Positions 52,142 through 60,187 of a DNA stretch of 64,000 bases are shown here, piece after piece. The stretch lies in contig NZ_JACYIZ010000002.1 of assembly GCF_015352975.1 (NCBI RefSeq), forward strand, positions 248,001-312,000, read 5' to 3'. Position numbers and translations under genes: made by a program. The stretch's first letter is position 1; each line of letters opens with the position of its first letter. Source of the DNA: Aestuariimicrobium ganziense (lineage in GTDB: Bacteria; Actinomycetota; Actinomycetes; Propionibacteriales; Propionibacteriaceae). The notes beneath the pieces are model-generated. The model did no database searches. It was not told where the DNA came from and saw only the letters and a list, made by a program, of their open reading frames with translations.

Positions 52142-53218
52142 TCACCGCTGGACGCGTGAGTTGCCCTCCCAGATCGTCCAGACCTGGGCCTCGTCGGCCG
52201 GGGCCCCGTAGTCGTTGATCGAGGTGGCCGCCAGGGCACCGGTGGCCCAGCCGAACTGCATGCACTTCTCGGCCGGCCAGCCCTGCAGGATGCCGTAGAG
52301 CATGCCGCCGACCGATCCGTCGCCGCCGCCGATGCGGTCGAAGACACCGATCTCACGGGGCTCGGCGACATGGAACTCGCCATCGCCCCACACGACCATG
52401 CCCCACAGGTGACGGTTGACCGAGATCACCTCGCGCAGGGTGGTGGCGATGAACTGCGCGCGCGGGTAGGCCTCGCGGATGCGTTCGATCATCTCCTTGA
52501 ACGAGCCGATCTCGTCGTGCAGGTCCTCTCCCCCGGCCTCGGGGCCCTCGATGCCCAGGCAGAGCTGGAAGTCCTCCTCGTTGCCGATCAGGATGTCGCA
52601 GACGCTGGCGATCTCGGTGAAGGCAGCACGCAACTCGTCCTCGCGGCCCTTCCAGAACGACGCGCGGTGGTTCATGTCCATCGAGACCAGGCAGCCGTTC
52701 TCGCTGGCCTTGCGGGCCACGTCGAGGCAGAACTGGGTGGTCTTGGACGACAGCGCCGCCACCAGCCCGGACAGGTGCAGGATCTTCACGCCCTCGACTG
52801 CGAACAACTGGTCGAGGTCGAAGTCGGCGGCATCCAGGTCGAGACCCACCTCACCGGCGCGGTCGTTCCACACCCGGGGGGCGCGGTTGCCGTAGCCGGA
52901 GTCGGCGATGTTGAACTGGTGGCGATAACCCCAGGCACCGCCCTGGTCCTTGTCAGGGCCGCGGAAGGTCATGCCGCGCGAGCGCAGGCTCGACTTGATG
53001 AAGGCCGAGATCGGTGAGTCCTTGACGAAGTTGGTGAGCACCATCGTCGGCAGCCCCAGGTACGACGCCACGCTGGCCACGTTCGACTCGGCCGAGGTGG
53101 CCTGCATGTGGAACCGGTCGGAGGTGTGCACGGCCTGGTGGTTGTCGGGGGTGATCCGCACGCCCATCGACGTGGCGATGCACAGCGCCCACTGGGCATC
53201 GTTTCGCAGGGTGACCAT
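52142..53218 (-). CDS. PfkB-family sugar/sugar-acid kinase
   Basis: The 358-residue ribokinase-fold kinase is the last gene of the uxaC operon. The C-terminal PfkB signature is FDRIGGGDGSVGGMLYGILQ (about residues 302-321) with the catalytic Asp in GGGD. The N-terminal substrate region reads MQATSAESNVASVASYLGL, where KDG kinases normally have a GG-A-x-N motif, so the sugar-binding end is unusual. Context suggests 2-keto-3-deoxygluconate kinase (KdgK) or, if the pathway runs through gluconate, a PfkB-type gluconate kinase. It starts 3 bases after the reductase stop. Confidence 0.8.
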   Translation of the reverse strand: MVTLRNDAQWALCIATSMGVRITPDNHQAVHTSDRFHMQATSAESNVASVASYLGLPTMVLTNFVKDSPISAFIKSSLRSRGMTFRGPDKDQGGAWGYRHQFNIADSGYGNRAPRVWNDRAGEVGLDLDAADFDLDQLFAVEGVKILHLSGLVAALSSKTTQFCLDVARKASENGCLVSMDMNHRASFWKGREDELRAAFTEIASVCDILIGNEEDFQLCLGIEGPEAGGEDLHDEIGSFKEMIERIREAYPRAQFIATTLREVISVNRHLWGMVVWGDGEFHVAEPREIGVFDRIGGGDGSVGGMLYGILQGWPAEKCMQFGWATGALAATSINDYGAPADEAQVWTIWEGNSRVQR

Positions 53219-53221
53219 GGC

Positions 53222-54634
53222 TCAGTTCTCCTTCTCGTCGTCGTTGGTGGCATCGGTGTCGGCGGTGATCTCGTCGGCGGCGTTGACCACCGCGGCGACC
53301 ACCTGCTCGTCGGTGATGCCGAGTTCAGCCAGCAGCGCCCGGGCGGCCTCGGGCAGGTCACCCTCGACCAAGGCGCTGAGTTCGTCCCCGCGGGGGTCGG
53401 TGACCGGGGCCCCGAGCCCACGCAGGTGCAGCAGCCACGCGGCCAGCGCACGCGAGCCGCCGACCGAGACCTCACCGCGTTCGAGCAGGGCGTTGACCAC
53501 GCCGACGATCCGGATCGGCACCTTCTGCGAGCCGTCGGCGGCGATCTGGGCCAGCAGGTGGCGAATCCGCGGGTTGCGGTAGCGCTCGAGCAGGGCGGCC
53601 CGGTAGCCATCGAGGTCGGCATGCGGCAGGTCGATGGTCGAGGTCGCCTCGTCCCACCACTGGTTGACCCACGACTCGACCACCGGGTCGTTGATCGCCT
53701 CGTAGACCGTCTCGTGGCCACGTACCGAGGCGCCGTAGGCCATCAGCGAGTGCGAGCCGTTGAGCAGCAGCAACTTGCGCCGCTCGAACAGCGCGACGTC
53801 GTCGACGATCTGCGCACCGGCCTGCTCCCACTGCGGACGAGGCGTGGCGAAGGTGTCCGACAGCACCCACTCCGAGAACGGCTCGGTGACGACCAACGCC
53901 GGGTCGCTCCAGCCGGACTCGGTGGCGACGCTCGTCCGGTCATCGTCGGTGGCGCGAGGGGTGATCCGGTCGACCATGGTGGTCACCACCCCGACGTTCT
54001 GCTCGATCCACTCGACCAGGCCGGGGTCGATCCCCAGTTCCTCGAGTCGGGCTGCGCCCTGGGCCAGGATCCGGGCCACCATCGGCCCGTTGTGGGGCAC
54101 GTTGTCACACGGGACGAAGGTGATCGGCCCGGCGTCGGCGTTGCGGCGGGCCAGCAGCCCGGCCAGGAACCGTCCCGCAGCGGTGGTCACCTCGGCATCA
54201 GGATCCTGGGAGAGCAGGGCGAGGTCGTCGGCCACGGCCGGGTCGGCCAGGTCGAGGTCGCCGTTGCCGTCGCGCCGGTAGCCCGCCTCGGTGATGGTCG
54301 AGGTGACCAGGCTGAGCGCGCGATCGGTGAAGTAGCCGCGCCACGCGTCGAGGTCATCGGCAGGATGCACAGCTGACAGGCTCGAGATCACCTCGACCTG
54401 GTCACCCTCGGGGCCCTGCACGACCAACTGGTAGACCCCGTCGGAGGCTGACAGTTGCTCGGCGATCGCGGGCGAGCGGCCGGTGAAGGCTGCGATGCCC
54501 CACTTGTCGGCGTCGGGTGCGTGCTCGGTGTACCAGGCCTGGTGGGCGCGGGCGAAGTTGCCGATGCCCAGGTGCACGATCCTGATCGGCGCCTTGGGAC
54601 GACCAGCGTGGTCGCGATGCAGTGGACGGGTCAC
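53222..54634 (-). CDS. Mannitol dehydrogenase-family hexuronate reductase (UxuB-like)
   Basis: The 470-residue NAD-dependent long-chain polyol dehydrogenase has the Rossmann start IRIVHLGIGNFARAHQAWYT (about residues 16-35). Its conserved CDNVPHNG (about 173-180), FVP and the catalytic-domain KLLLLNGSHSLMAYG motif (about 290-304, Lys and Asn) are visible, as is VEPFSEWVL-type VVTEPFSEWVL. In a uxaC operon it most likely reduces D-fructuronate to D-mannonate (UxuB); tagaturonate to altronate is the alternative. The GTG at 54634 overlaps the uxaC stop by 4 bases. Confidence 0.88.
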   Translation of the reverse strand: MTRPLHRDHAGRPKAPIRIVHLGIGNFARAHQAWYTEHAPDADKWGIAAFTGRSPAIAEQLSASDGVYQLVVQGPEGDQVEVISSLSAVHPADDLDAWRGYFTDRALSLVTSTITEAGYRRDGNGDLDLADPAVADDLALLSQDPDAEVTTAAGRFLAGLLARRNADAGPITFVPCDNVPHNGPMVARILAQGAARLEELGIDPGLVEWIEQNVGVVTTMVDRITPRATDDDRTSVATESGWSDPALVVTEPFSEWVLSDTFATPRPQWEQAGAQIVDDVALFERRKLLLLNGSHSLMAYGASVRGHETVYEAINDPVVESWVNQWWDEATSTIDLPHADLDGYRAALLERYRNPRIRHLLAQIAADGSQKVPIRIVGVVNALLERGEVSVGGSRALAAWLLHLRGLGAPVTDPRGDELSALVEGDLPEAARALLAELGITDEQVVAAVVNAADEITADTDATNDDEKEN

Positions 54635-56043
54635 AGCTTGAACACCTTCTTGGGCAGGTCGACCACCAACTGGCGGGCGATGTCGCAGGCCTCGTCCTCG
54701 TCGAGGCGGTGCTCGACGACGAGGTCGGCCAGGTGCACGCAGTCGAGCCGGCGCGACATGTCGTGGCGGGCAGGGATCGACAGGAACGCGCGGGTGTCGT
54801 CGATGAAGCCCGAGCCCCGGGTGAAGCCAGCCGACTCGGTCGCGGCCTTGCGGAACCGCTTGATGGCGTCCGGTGCGTCGATGAACCACCACGGCACACC
54901 CACGTGCACCGACGGATAGAAGCCCGACAGCGGGGCCAGTTCGCGGCTGAACACGGTCTCGTCCAAGGTGAACAGCACGACGGTGAAGTTGGGGTTGGTG
55001 CCGTAGGCGTCGAGCATCGGCTGCACGGCGCGGGTGACCTCGACGCTGATCGGGATGTCGGCACCGACGTCGGCACCGAACTTCTCGAAGGTCGGGGTGT
55101 GGTGGTTGCGGTACACCGCCGGGTGCAGCGTCATGGTCAGGCCGTCGTCGCTGGCCATCCGGGCCATGTCGTTGACGAAGTGGCGGCGCAGGGCGTGGGC
55201 CTGCTCGACCTCGATCGTCCCGGCGCGCGCGGCCTCGTACAGGCGGGCCGCCTCGGCGTCGTCCAGTCGCTGGGTGCCCAGATCGATGTGGCTGTGGTCG
55301 GTCGAGACCGCCCCGTTGGCCTTGAAGAAGGCGCGCCGGTTCTCCATCGCCTCGACCCAACCGGCATAGCTGGAGGTGTCGACGCCGCTGACCTCGCCGA
55401 GCCGGTCGATGTCGTCGTTCCAGGTTGCCTTGGCCGGCTCGAGGTACTTGTCGGGGCGGAAGGTGGGCACCACGGTGCGGGTGAACGACTCGTCCGCAGC
55501 GATCTTGGCGTGGTGCGACAGGTCGTCACAGGGATCGTCGGTGGTGGCCATGAAGGCGATGTCGAACCGGTCCATCAGGGCACGCGGACGGAAGTCTGGT
55601 TCGGCGATCTTGGCGGCGATCGTGTCGTAGATCTGGTCGGCGGTCTCACTCGAGGGGGTGACGTCGACGCCGAAGATGTCGACCAGCTCGTCGGTCATCC
55701 AGTAGCGCACCGGGGTGCCCGAGTACTTGTCCCAGTGGCTGCAGAAGATCCGGAAGGCGTTGCGGGCCTGGTCTGCGCTGAAGTCGGCCTGTGCGACCCC
55801 GAGGTCGGCCAGGTCGACGCCGCTGGCGTGCATCATCCGGGTGACGTAGTGGTCGGGGGTGATCAGCAACGACGTCGGGTCGTTGAACGGCACGTCGTCG
55901 GCGATCCACCCCGGGGGCACGTGGCCGTGGGGGCTGATGATCGGCAGGTCCTTGACCTGGTCGTAGAGCCGCCGGGCGACCTGTCTGGTCTGCGCGTCGC
56001 TGGGGAAGAGCCGGTCTGGGTGCAGGGTCAGTGTGCGCGCCAT
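54631..56043 (-). CDS. uxaC: Glucuronate/galacturonate isomerase
   Basis: The 470-residue uronate isomerase converts D-glucuronate to D-fructuronate (and galacturonate to tagaturonate). Metal-binding ISPHGHVPPGWIADD is at about residues 35-49. MATTDDPCDDLSHH lies near 170, the YRNHHTPTFEKFGADVGADI region near 310-330, and the family end motif with DLVVEHRLDEDEAC near the C-terminus. Length matches the family. GTGAGG precedes the ATG at 56043. It heads the uxaC-uxuB-kinase operon and is divergent from the LarA-family gene. Confidence 0.95.
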   Translation of the reverse strand: MARTLTLHPDRLFPSDAQTRQVARRLYDQVKDLPIISPHGHVPPGWIADDVPFNDPTSLLITPDHYVTRMMHASGVDLADLGVAQADFSADQARNAFRIFCSHWDKYSGTPVRYWMTDELVDIFGVDVTPSSETADQIYDTIAAKIAEPDFRPRALMDRFDIAFMATTDDPCDDLSHHAKIAADESFTRTVVPTFRPDKYLEPAKATWNDDIDRLGEVSGVDTSSYAGWVEAMENRRAFFKANGAVSTDHSHIDLGTQRLDDAEAARLYEAARAGTIEVEQAHALRRHFVNDMARMASDDGLTMTLHPAVYRNHHTPTFEKFGADVGADIPISVEVTRAVQPMLDAYGTNPNFTVVLFTLDETVFSRELAPLSGFYPSVHVGVPWWFIDAPDAIKRFRKAATESAGFTRGSGFIDDTRAFLSIPARHDMSRRLDCVHLADLVVEHRLDEDEACDIARQLVVDLPKKVFKL

Positions 56044-56074
56044 GCTCCTCACTCTCTCGTGCATGCCCCGACCC

Positions 56075-56088
56075 GGCAACCGGTTGCC
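56075..56088. promoter_or_regulatory. Perfect palindrome, candidate LacI-family operator
   Basis: GGCAACCGGTTGCC is a perfect 14-bp dyad with a central CG, as LacI-family operators have. It lies in the 108-base gap between uxaC and the LarA-family gene, so one site could control both transcripts. The ACCGGT centre resembles gluconate-repressor (GntR, LacI family) operators. Confidence 0.65.
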
Positions 56089-56151
56089 AATCATTGCCCC
56101 ACTTGGCTCCCCCTGTTTGCCAGCGGCTGTCTGCCGTGGCTCACTGGACTC

Positions 56152-57456
56152 ATGGCATCCGTGGTGGCGACCTCACAGACCCCGATCGGCCCCGTGGACT
56201 GCGAACTGATCGGCGGCGCCCACCAGCACGTGGACCAGGCCCAGGTCGAGGAGTTCCTGGGCCGCAAGCTGGCAGCCCTCGACCTCGACGGACGCAATGT
56301 GGTGCTGGTCGTCCCCGACGGCACCCGGTCGATGCCACTGCCGATGGTCGCCTCGATCCTGCACCGCCACCTCATCGACCGGGTCGGCTCGCTGACCGCG
56401 GTGATCGCGCTGGGCACCCACTCCTACATGGAACCGGACGAGATCGAGCAGATGTTCGGCGTGGGCCCGGGCGAACTCGGGCAGCGCTACCCGGGCATGC
56501 GGATCGTGAACCACGAGTGGGCCGAGCCCGACATGCTGGTCAAGGTCGGTGAGATCACCGGCGAGAGGATCGCCGAGTTGTCCCAGGGGCGCCTCGACGT
56601 GGGCGCCGACATCGTCCTCAACCGCCATGTGGTCGAGGCAGACGTCAACATCGTGGTCGGCCCGGTCTTTCCCCACGAGGTGGTCGGCATCTCGGGTGGC
56701 AACAAGTACTTCATCCCCGGGGTGGCCAGCCAGGAGTTCATCGACATGACCCACTGGGTGGGTGCGCTGATCACCTCAGCAGAGATCATCGGCACCACCG
56801 GCATCACCCCGGTGCGGGCGATGATCAACGAGGGTGCCCGGATGCTCACCGGCGCCCGGCTGGCCTGCAAGCTGGTGGTCGAGTCCGGCACCGGTGAGGT
56901 CGAGGCGGTCGCGTTCGGCGAGGTCGAGGACGCCTGGGCCGCAGCGGCCGCCATCGCCGCACAGTCCCACGTCACCTACGTCGACGAACCGTTCCAGCGC
57001 GTGGTCAGCTGCATGATGCCTCGCTACGAAGACATCTGGACCGCCGCCAAGGGCTTCTACAAGCTCGAGCCGGCCGTGGCCGACGGCGGCGAGGTGATCA
57101 TCTACGCCCCGCACGTCACCGAGGTGTCCGAGACCCACCACGAGATCCACGAGGTGGGCTACCACTGCCGCGACTACTTCGTGAAGCAGTGGGACCAGTT
57201 CTCCCACGTGCACTGGGGGGTGCTGGCTCACTCCACCCACCTGCGCGGTGCCGGCAGCTACGACGCCGAGACCGGTGAGGAGAAGCTGCGGGTCAAGGTC
57301 ACCCTGGCCACCCAGATCCCCCGTGAGGTGTGCGAGTCGATCAACCTGGGCTACCTCGACCCCGACACGATCGACCTCGAGGCCATGGCCGAAGAGCCGG
57401 GCACCGTGGTCATCGAGAACGCCGGAGAGGTGCTCTACCGGTTGCGCGAGGGCTGA
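56152..57456 (+). CDS. LarA-superfamily epimerase in the hexuronate cluster
   Basis: The 434-residue LarA/DUF2088 protein keeps residues equivalent to the LarA nickel-pincer site: Arg59 in VPDGTRSMP, His90 in ALGTHSYM, His175 in VFPHEVVGISGG, Lys185 in GGNKYFIPG and His201 in DMTHWVGAL. It therefore probably racemises or epimerises a 2-hydroxyacid at C2. Flanking genes make D-mannonate and consume 6-phosphogluconate, and mannonate and gluconate are C2 epimers, so mannonate-gluconate 2-epimerase is the leading idea (inference). A gluconate 2-epimerase is known in this superfamily. Its 3' end overlaps the LacI gene by 22 bases. Confidence 0.82.
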   Translation: MASVVATSQTPIGPVDCELIGGAHQHVDQAQVEEFLGRKLAALDLDGRNVVLVVPDGTRSMPLPMVASILHRHLIDRVGSLTAVIALGTHSYMEPDEIEQMFGVGPGELGQRYPGMRIVNHEWAEPDMLVKVGEITGERIAELSQGRLDVGADIVLNRHVVEADVNIVVGPVFPHEVVGISGGNKYFIPGVASQEFIDMTHWVGALITSAEIIGTTGITPVRAMINEGARMLTGARLACKLVVESGTGEVEAVAFGEVEDAWAAAAAIAAQSHVTYVDEPFQRVVSCMMPRYEDIWTAAKGFYKLEPAVADGGEVIIYAPHVTEVSETHHEIHEVGYHCRDYFVKQWDQFSHVHWGVLAHSTHLRGAGSYDAETGEEKLRVKVTLATQIPREVCESINLGYLDPDTIDLEAMAEEPGTVVIENAGEVLYRLREG

Positions 57457-58487
57457 TCGCGTTCGAGAGGACGAGCCGTCGAGCCCCGCTCGATCAACTG
57501 GGTCGGCAGCACCATCGGCGCGGTCGAGAGCTTGTGGTCGTGCTCGATCATCCCGATCAACGAACTGGTCGCAGCCTGCCCGATCCGTCCCAGGGGCGCC
57601 GCCACCGTGGTCAGGCCGGGGCTGACCAGGTCTGAGGCGAAGGTGTTGTCGAAGCCGACCACCGACATCTCCTGGGGCACCCTGACCCCGAGTCCAGACA
57701 GGGTCCGCATCACACCTATCGCCATCAGGTCGTTGAAGCAGATCGCGGCGGTCACACCCGCTTCCAGGAGCTTCGCGCCCAGAGCCTGGCCGCCTCGCAC
57801 GGTGGGGGCACCCGGGCCGATCCTCGAGTCGATGAGTTCGAGCTCGTAGCAGCCCTCGCGAAAGGCCCGGTAGCGCACGCCGTTGGCCCAGGAAGCATCC
57901 GGCCCAGCCACGTAGGCGATCCGCCGATGACCGAGCTCGGCCACGTGCTCGAGTGCCCGACGGGTGCCGCGAGCGTGGTCGGGCACCACACAGGGCAGCC
58001 CGGTCACCACCCGGTTGAGCAGGATGGTGGGCACCTTGCGCGCAGCCGCCCGCAGCGCGGTGTCAGACATCCGCGAACTCGCCACCAGCAACCCATCGAC
58101 CACCGGAAGAGTGCGCTCGAACAACTGGCGCTCCTTCTCGGGGGATTCCTGGGCATCGGCCACGACCAGCGAGTACCCCCGGTTGCTGCACTCCTCCTCA
58201 GCGCCGCGGATGATGCTGAAGAAGAACGGGTTGGTCACGTCACTCAGGGCCAGGGCGATCATGCTGGTGCGCTTGGTGCGCGGCAGACGGAACACGCTCC
58301 GGGAGCGGTAACCCAGCTCAGCGGCGACGGCGTGGATGTGGACGGCCGTGCGGTCGCTCACCCGACCCGGACGCGAGAAGGCGCGCGAGACCGTCGACGG
58401 GTTGACCCCTGCGGCGGCGGCCACGTCGTAGATCGTGGGCGGCTTGTCACAGGACGCGTCCCGCTCAGGCTGTGGCGTCTCTGTCAC
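57435..58487 (-). CDS. LacI-family transcriptional repressor
   Basis: The 350-residue protein has the N-terminal LacI helix-turn-helix (TIYDVAAAAGVNPSTVSRAF, about residues 18-37) and hinge, and a periplasmic-binding-protein-like effector domain (MIALALSDVTNPFFFSIIRG, about 75-94; CFNDLMAIGVMRTLSGLGVR near 255-274; VVGFDNTFASDL near 283). The position between the LarA-family gene and gnd suggests control of the hexuronate/gluconate genes, with the 56075-56088 palindrome as a candidate site. The GTG start is leaderless. The effector is unknown. Confidence 0.92.
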   Translation of the reverse strand: MTETPQPERDASCDKPPTIYDVAAAAGVNPSTVSRAFSRPGRVSDRTAVHIHAVAAELGYRSRSVFRLPRTKRTSMIALALSDVTNPFFFSIIRGAEEECSNRGYSLVVADAQESPEKERQLFERTLPVVDGLLVASSRMSDTALRAAARKVPTILLNRVVTGLPCVVPDHARGTRRALEHVAELGHRRIAYVAGPDASWANGVRYRAFREGCYELELIDSRIGPGAPTVRGGQALGAKLLEAGVTAAICFNDLMAIGVMRTLSGLGVRVPQEMSVVGFDNTFASDLVSPGLTTVAAPLGRIGQAATSSLIGMIEHDHKLSTAPMVLPTQLIERGSTARPLERDQPSRNR

Positions 58488-58493
58488 AGGCCG

Positions 58494-58499
58494 AACCTA
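58494..58499 (-). promoter_or_regulatory. -10 box TAGGTT of the LacI-family gene
   Basis: On the minus strand TAGGTT lies 6 bases before the GTG at 58487. Confidence 0.5.
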
Positions 58500-58635
58500 C
58501 AACACGCAGGCGCGCACTGACGAGGGGTTCGACGGCCGCCCCGAGATCGGCAAGTTGTGGCAACCTGAGGCAACAGTGGTGGCCATCGGCTTGCATGGAC
58601 ACCACACGCAGACACCTCGACGAAGGACGCACACG

Positions 58636-60120
58636 ATGACTGAAGCCCACGACACGGTCCAGCAGCAGGAGTTGGCCCAGGTCGGTGTGATCGGCATGGC
58701 CGTCATGGGATCAAACCTGGCCCGCAACATGGCCCGCAACGGCTACCGCACCGCGGTCTGGAACCGCACCGGGTCGAAGACCGACGCCATGATCGCTGCC
58801 CACGGCCACGAGGGCGCCTTTGTCCCCAGCCAGGACCTCGCCGACTTCGTCGCGAGCCTGGAGCGTCCCCGCCGCATCGTGATCATGGTGCAGGCCGGAC
58901 GAGGTACCGACGCCACCATCGACGCGCTCATCCCGCTACTCGAAGCCGGTGACATCGTCGTCGACGGTGGCAACGCCCACTACGAGGACACCCGTCGTCG
59001 CGAGAAGAAGCTGCGTGAGCTCGGCTTCCACTTCGTCGGTGCCGGCATCTCCGGTGGCGAGGTGGGCGCCCTCGAGGGTCCCTCGATCATGCCCGGCGGC
59101 TCCCCCGAGTCGTACGCCGCGCTCGGCCCGATCCTCGAGTCGATCTCGGCCAAGGTCGACGGCGAGCCCTGCTGCACCTACATCGGCACCGACGGCGCCG
59201 GGCACTTCGTGAAGATGGTGCACAACGGCATCGAGTACGCCGACATGCAGTTCATCGGTGAGGCCTACGAGATGCTCAAGGCGGCCGGGTTCTCCGCGGC
59301 CGAGGCCGCGGATGTGTTCGCCACCTGGAACACCGGTGACCTCGACTCCTACCTGATCGAGATCACCTCCGAGGTGCTGCGCCAGGTCGACGCCCGCACC
59401 GGCCAGCCGCTGGTCGACGTGGTGGTCGACGCGGCCGGCATGAAGGGCACCGGCACCTGGACTGTCCAGGCTGCACTCAACCTCGGCGTCGGCGTCAACG
59501 CCATCGCCGAGGCCGTGTTCGCGCGCGCCACCTCGTCCGACGCCGAACTGCGCAAGGCCGCCCAGGGTGCGCTCAGCGGTCCCGACGGCAAGGTCGCCAT
59601 CGACGACTCCGACCCGATCAACCGCGAGCACTTCGTCAATGACATCCGCGACGCGCTGTGGTCGGCCAAGGTCGTCGCCTACGCCCAGGGCCTCGACCTG
59701 ATTCGCTACGCCGCCCAGGAGTACGGCTGGCAGATCGACATCGCCGAGGTCGCCAAGATCTGGCGTGCCGGCTGCATCATCCGGGCCAAGCTGCTCGAGC
59801 GCATCCGCAGCGAGTACGCCGCCAACAACCTGGTCACCCTGCTCGAGGCCCCCTCGATCAAGGCCGAGTTGGCCCGCACCCAGGATGCGTGGCGCAGGGT
59901 CGTGGCCGGCGCGGTCAGGTCCGGCGTTCCCGTGCCGGGGTTCGCCTCGGCGCTCAGCTACTACGACCAGGCGCGGGCCCCCCGGGTCAATGCCGCCCTC
60001 ACCCAGGGCCTGCGCGACTACTTCGGCGCCCACACCTACCGTCGCATCGACATGCCGGGCAGCTTCCACACCCTGTGGTCGACCGACCGCACCGAGGTCG
60101 AGGACGTCGACAGCCACTGA
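58636..60120 (+). CDS. gnd: 6-phosphogluconate dehydrogenase, decarboxylating
   Basis: The 494-residue enzyme converts 6-phosphogluconate to ribulose 5-phosphate and CO2. The Rossmann loop is VIGMAVMGSNLARNMARNGY (about residues 18-37). VWNRT follows, with an Arg that fits NADP use. Substrate and catalytic residues are in GAGISGGEVGALEGPSIMPGG (shown here as GISGGEVGALEGPS, about 138-151) and GHFVKMVHNGIEYADMQ (catalytic Lys and Glu, about 193-209). GAAGGA precedes the ATG at 58636. It is divergent from the LacI gene and ends the sugar-acid cluster. Confidence 0.96.
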   Translation: MTEAHDTVQQQELAQVGVIGMAVMGSNLARNMARNGYRTAVWNRTGSKTDAMIAAHGHEGAFVPSQDLADFVASLERPRRIVIMVQAGRGTDATIDALIPLLEAGDIVVDGGNAHYEDTRRREKKLRELGFHFVGAGISGGEVGALEGPSIMPGGSPESYAALGPILESISAKVDGEPCCTYIGTDGAGHFVKMVHNGIEYADMQFIGEAYEMLKAAGFSAAEAADVFATWNTGDLDSYLIEITSEVLRQVDARTGQPLVDVVVDAAGMKGTGTWTVQAALNLGVGVNAIAEAVFARATSSDAELRKAAQGALSGPDGKVAIDDSDPINREHFVNDIRDALWSAKVVAYAQGLDLIRYAAQEYGWQIDIAEVAKIWRAGCIIRAKLLERIRSEYAANNLVTLLEAPSIKAELARTQDAWRRVVAGAVRSGVPVPGFASALSYYDQARAPRVNAALTQGLRDYFGAHTYRRIDMPGSFHTLWSTDRTEVEDVDSH

Positions 60121-60132
60121 ACAACGTGAACG

Positions 60133-60166
60133 ACCGGGCCCGGGGGTGTGCACCCCCGGGCCCGGT
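60133..60166. terminator. Strong bidirectional hairpin terminator
   Basis: A 16-bp inverted repeat (ACCGGGCCCGGGGGTG and its complement) with a two-base loop lies 13 bases after gnd and 21 bases before the end of the convergent peptidase gene. There is no long T-run, but high-GC actinobacterial terminators often lack one. Confidence 0.75.
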
Positions 60167-60187
60167 CATGTCATGGGTGTGGTGAGG

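Noticed and set aside
54622..56151. N-terminal extension of the LarA-family gene across uxaC
   Set aside because: The upstream part is antisense to uxaC. The ATG at 56152 starts the LarA-type homology.
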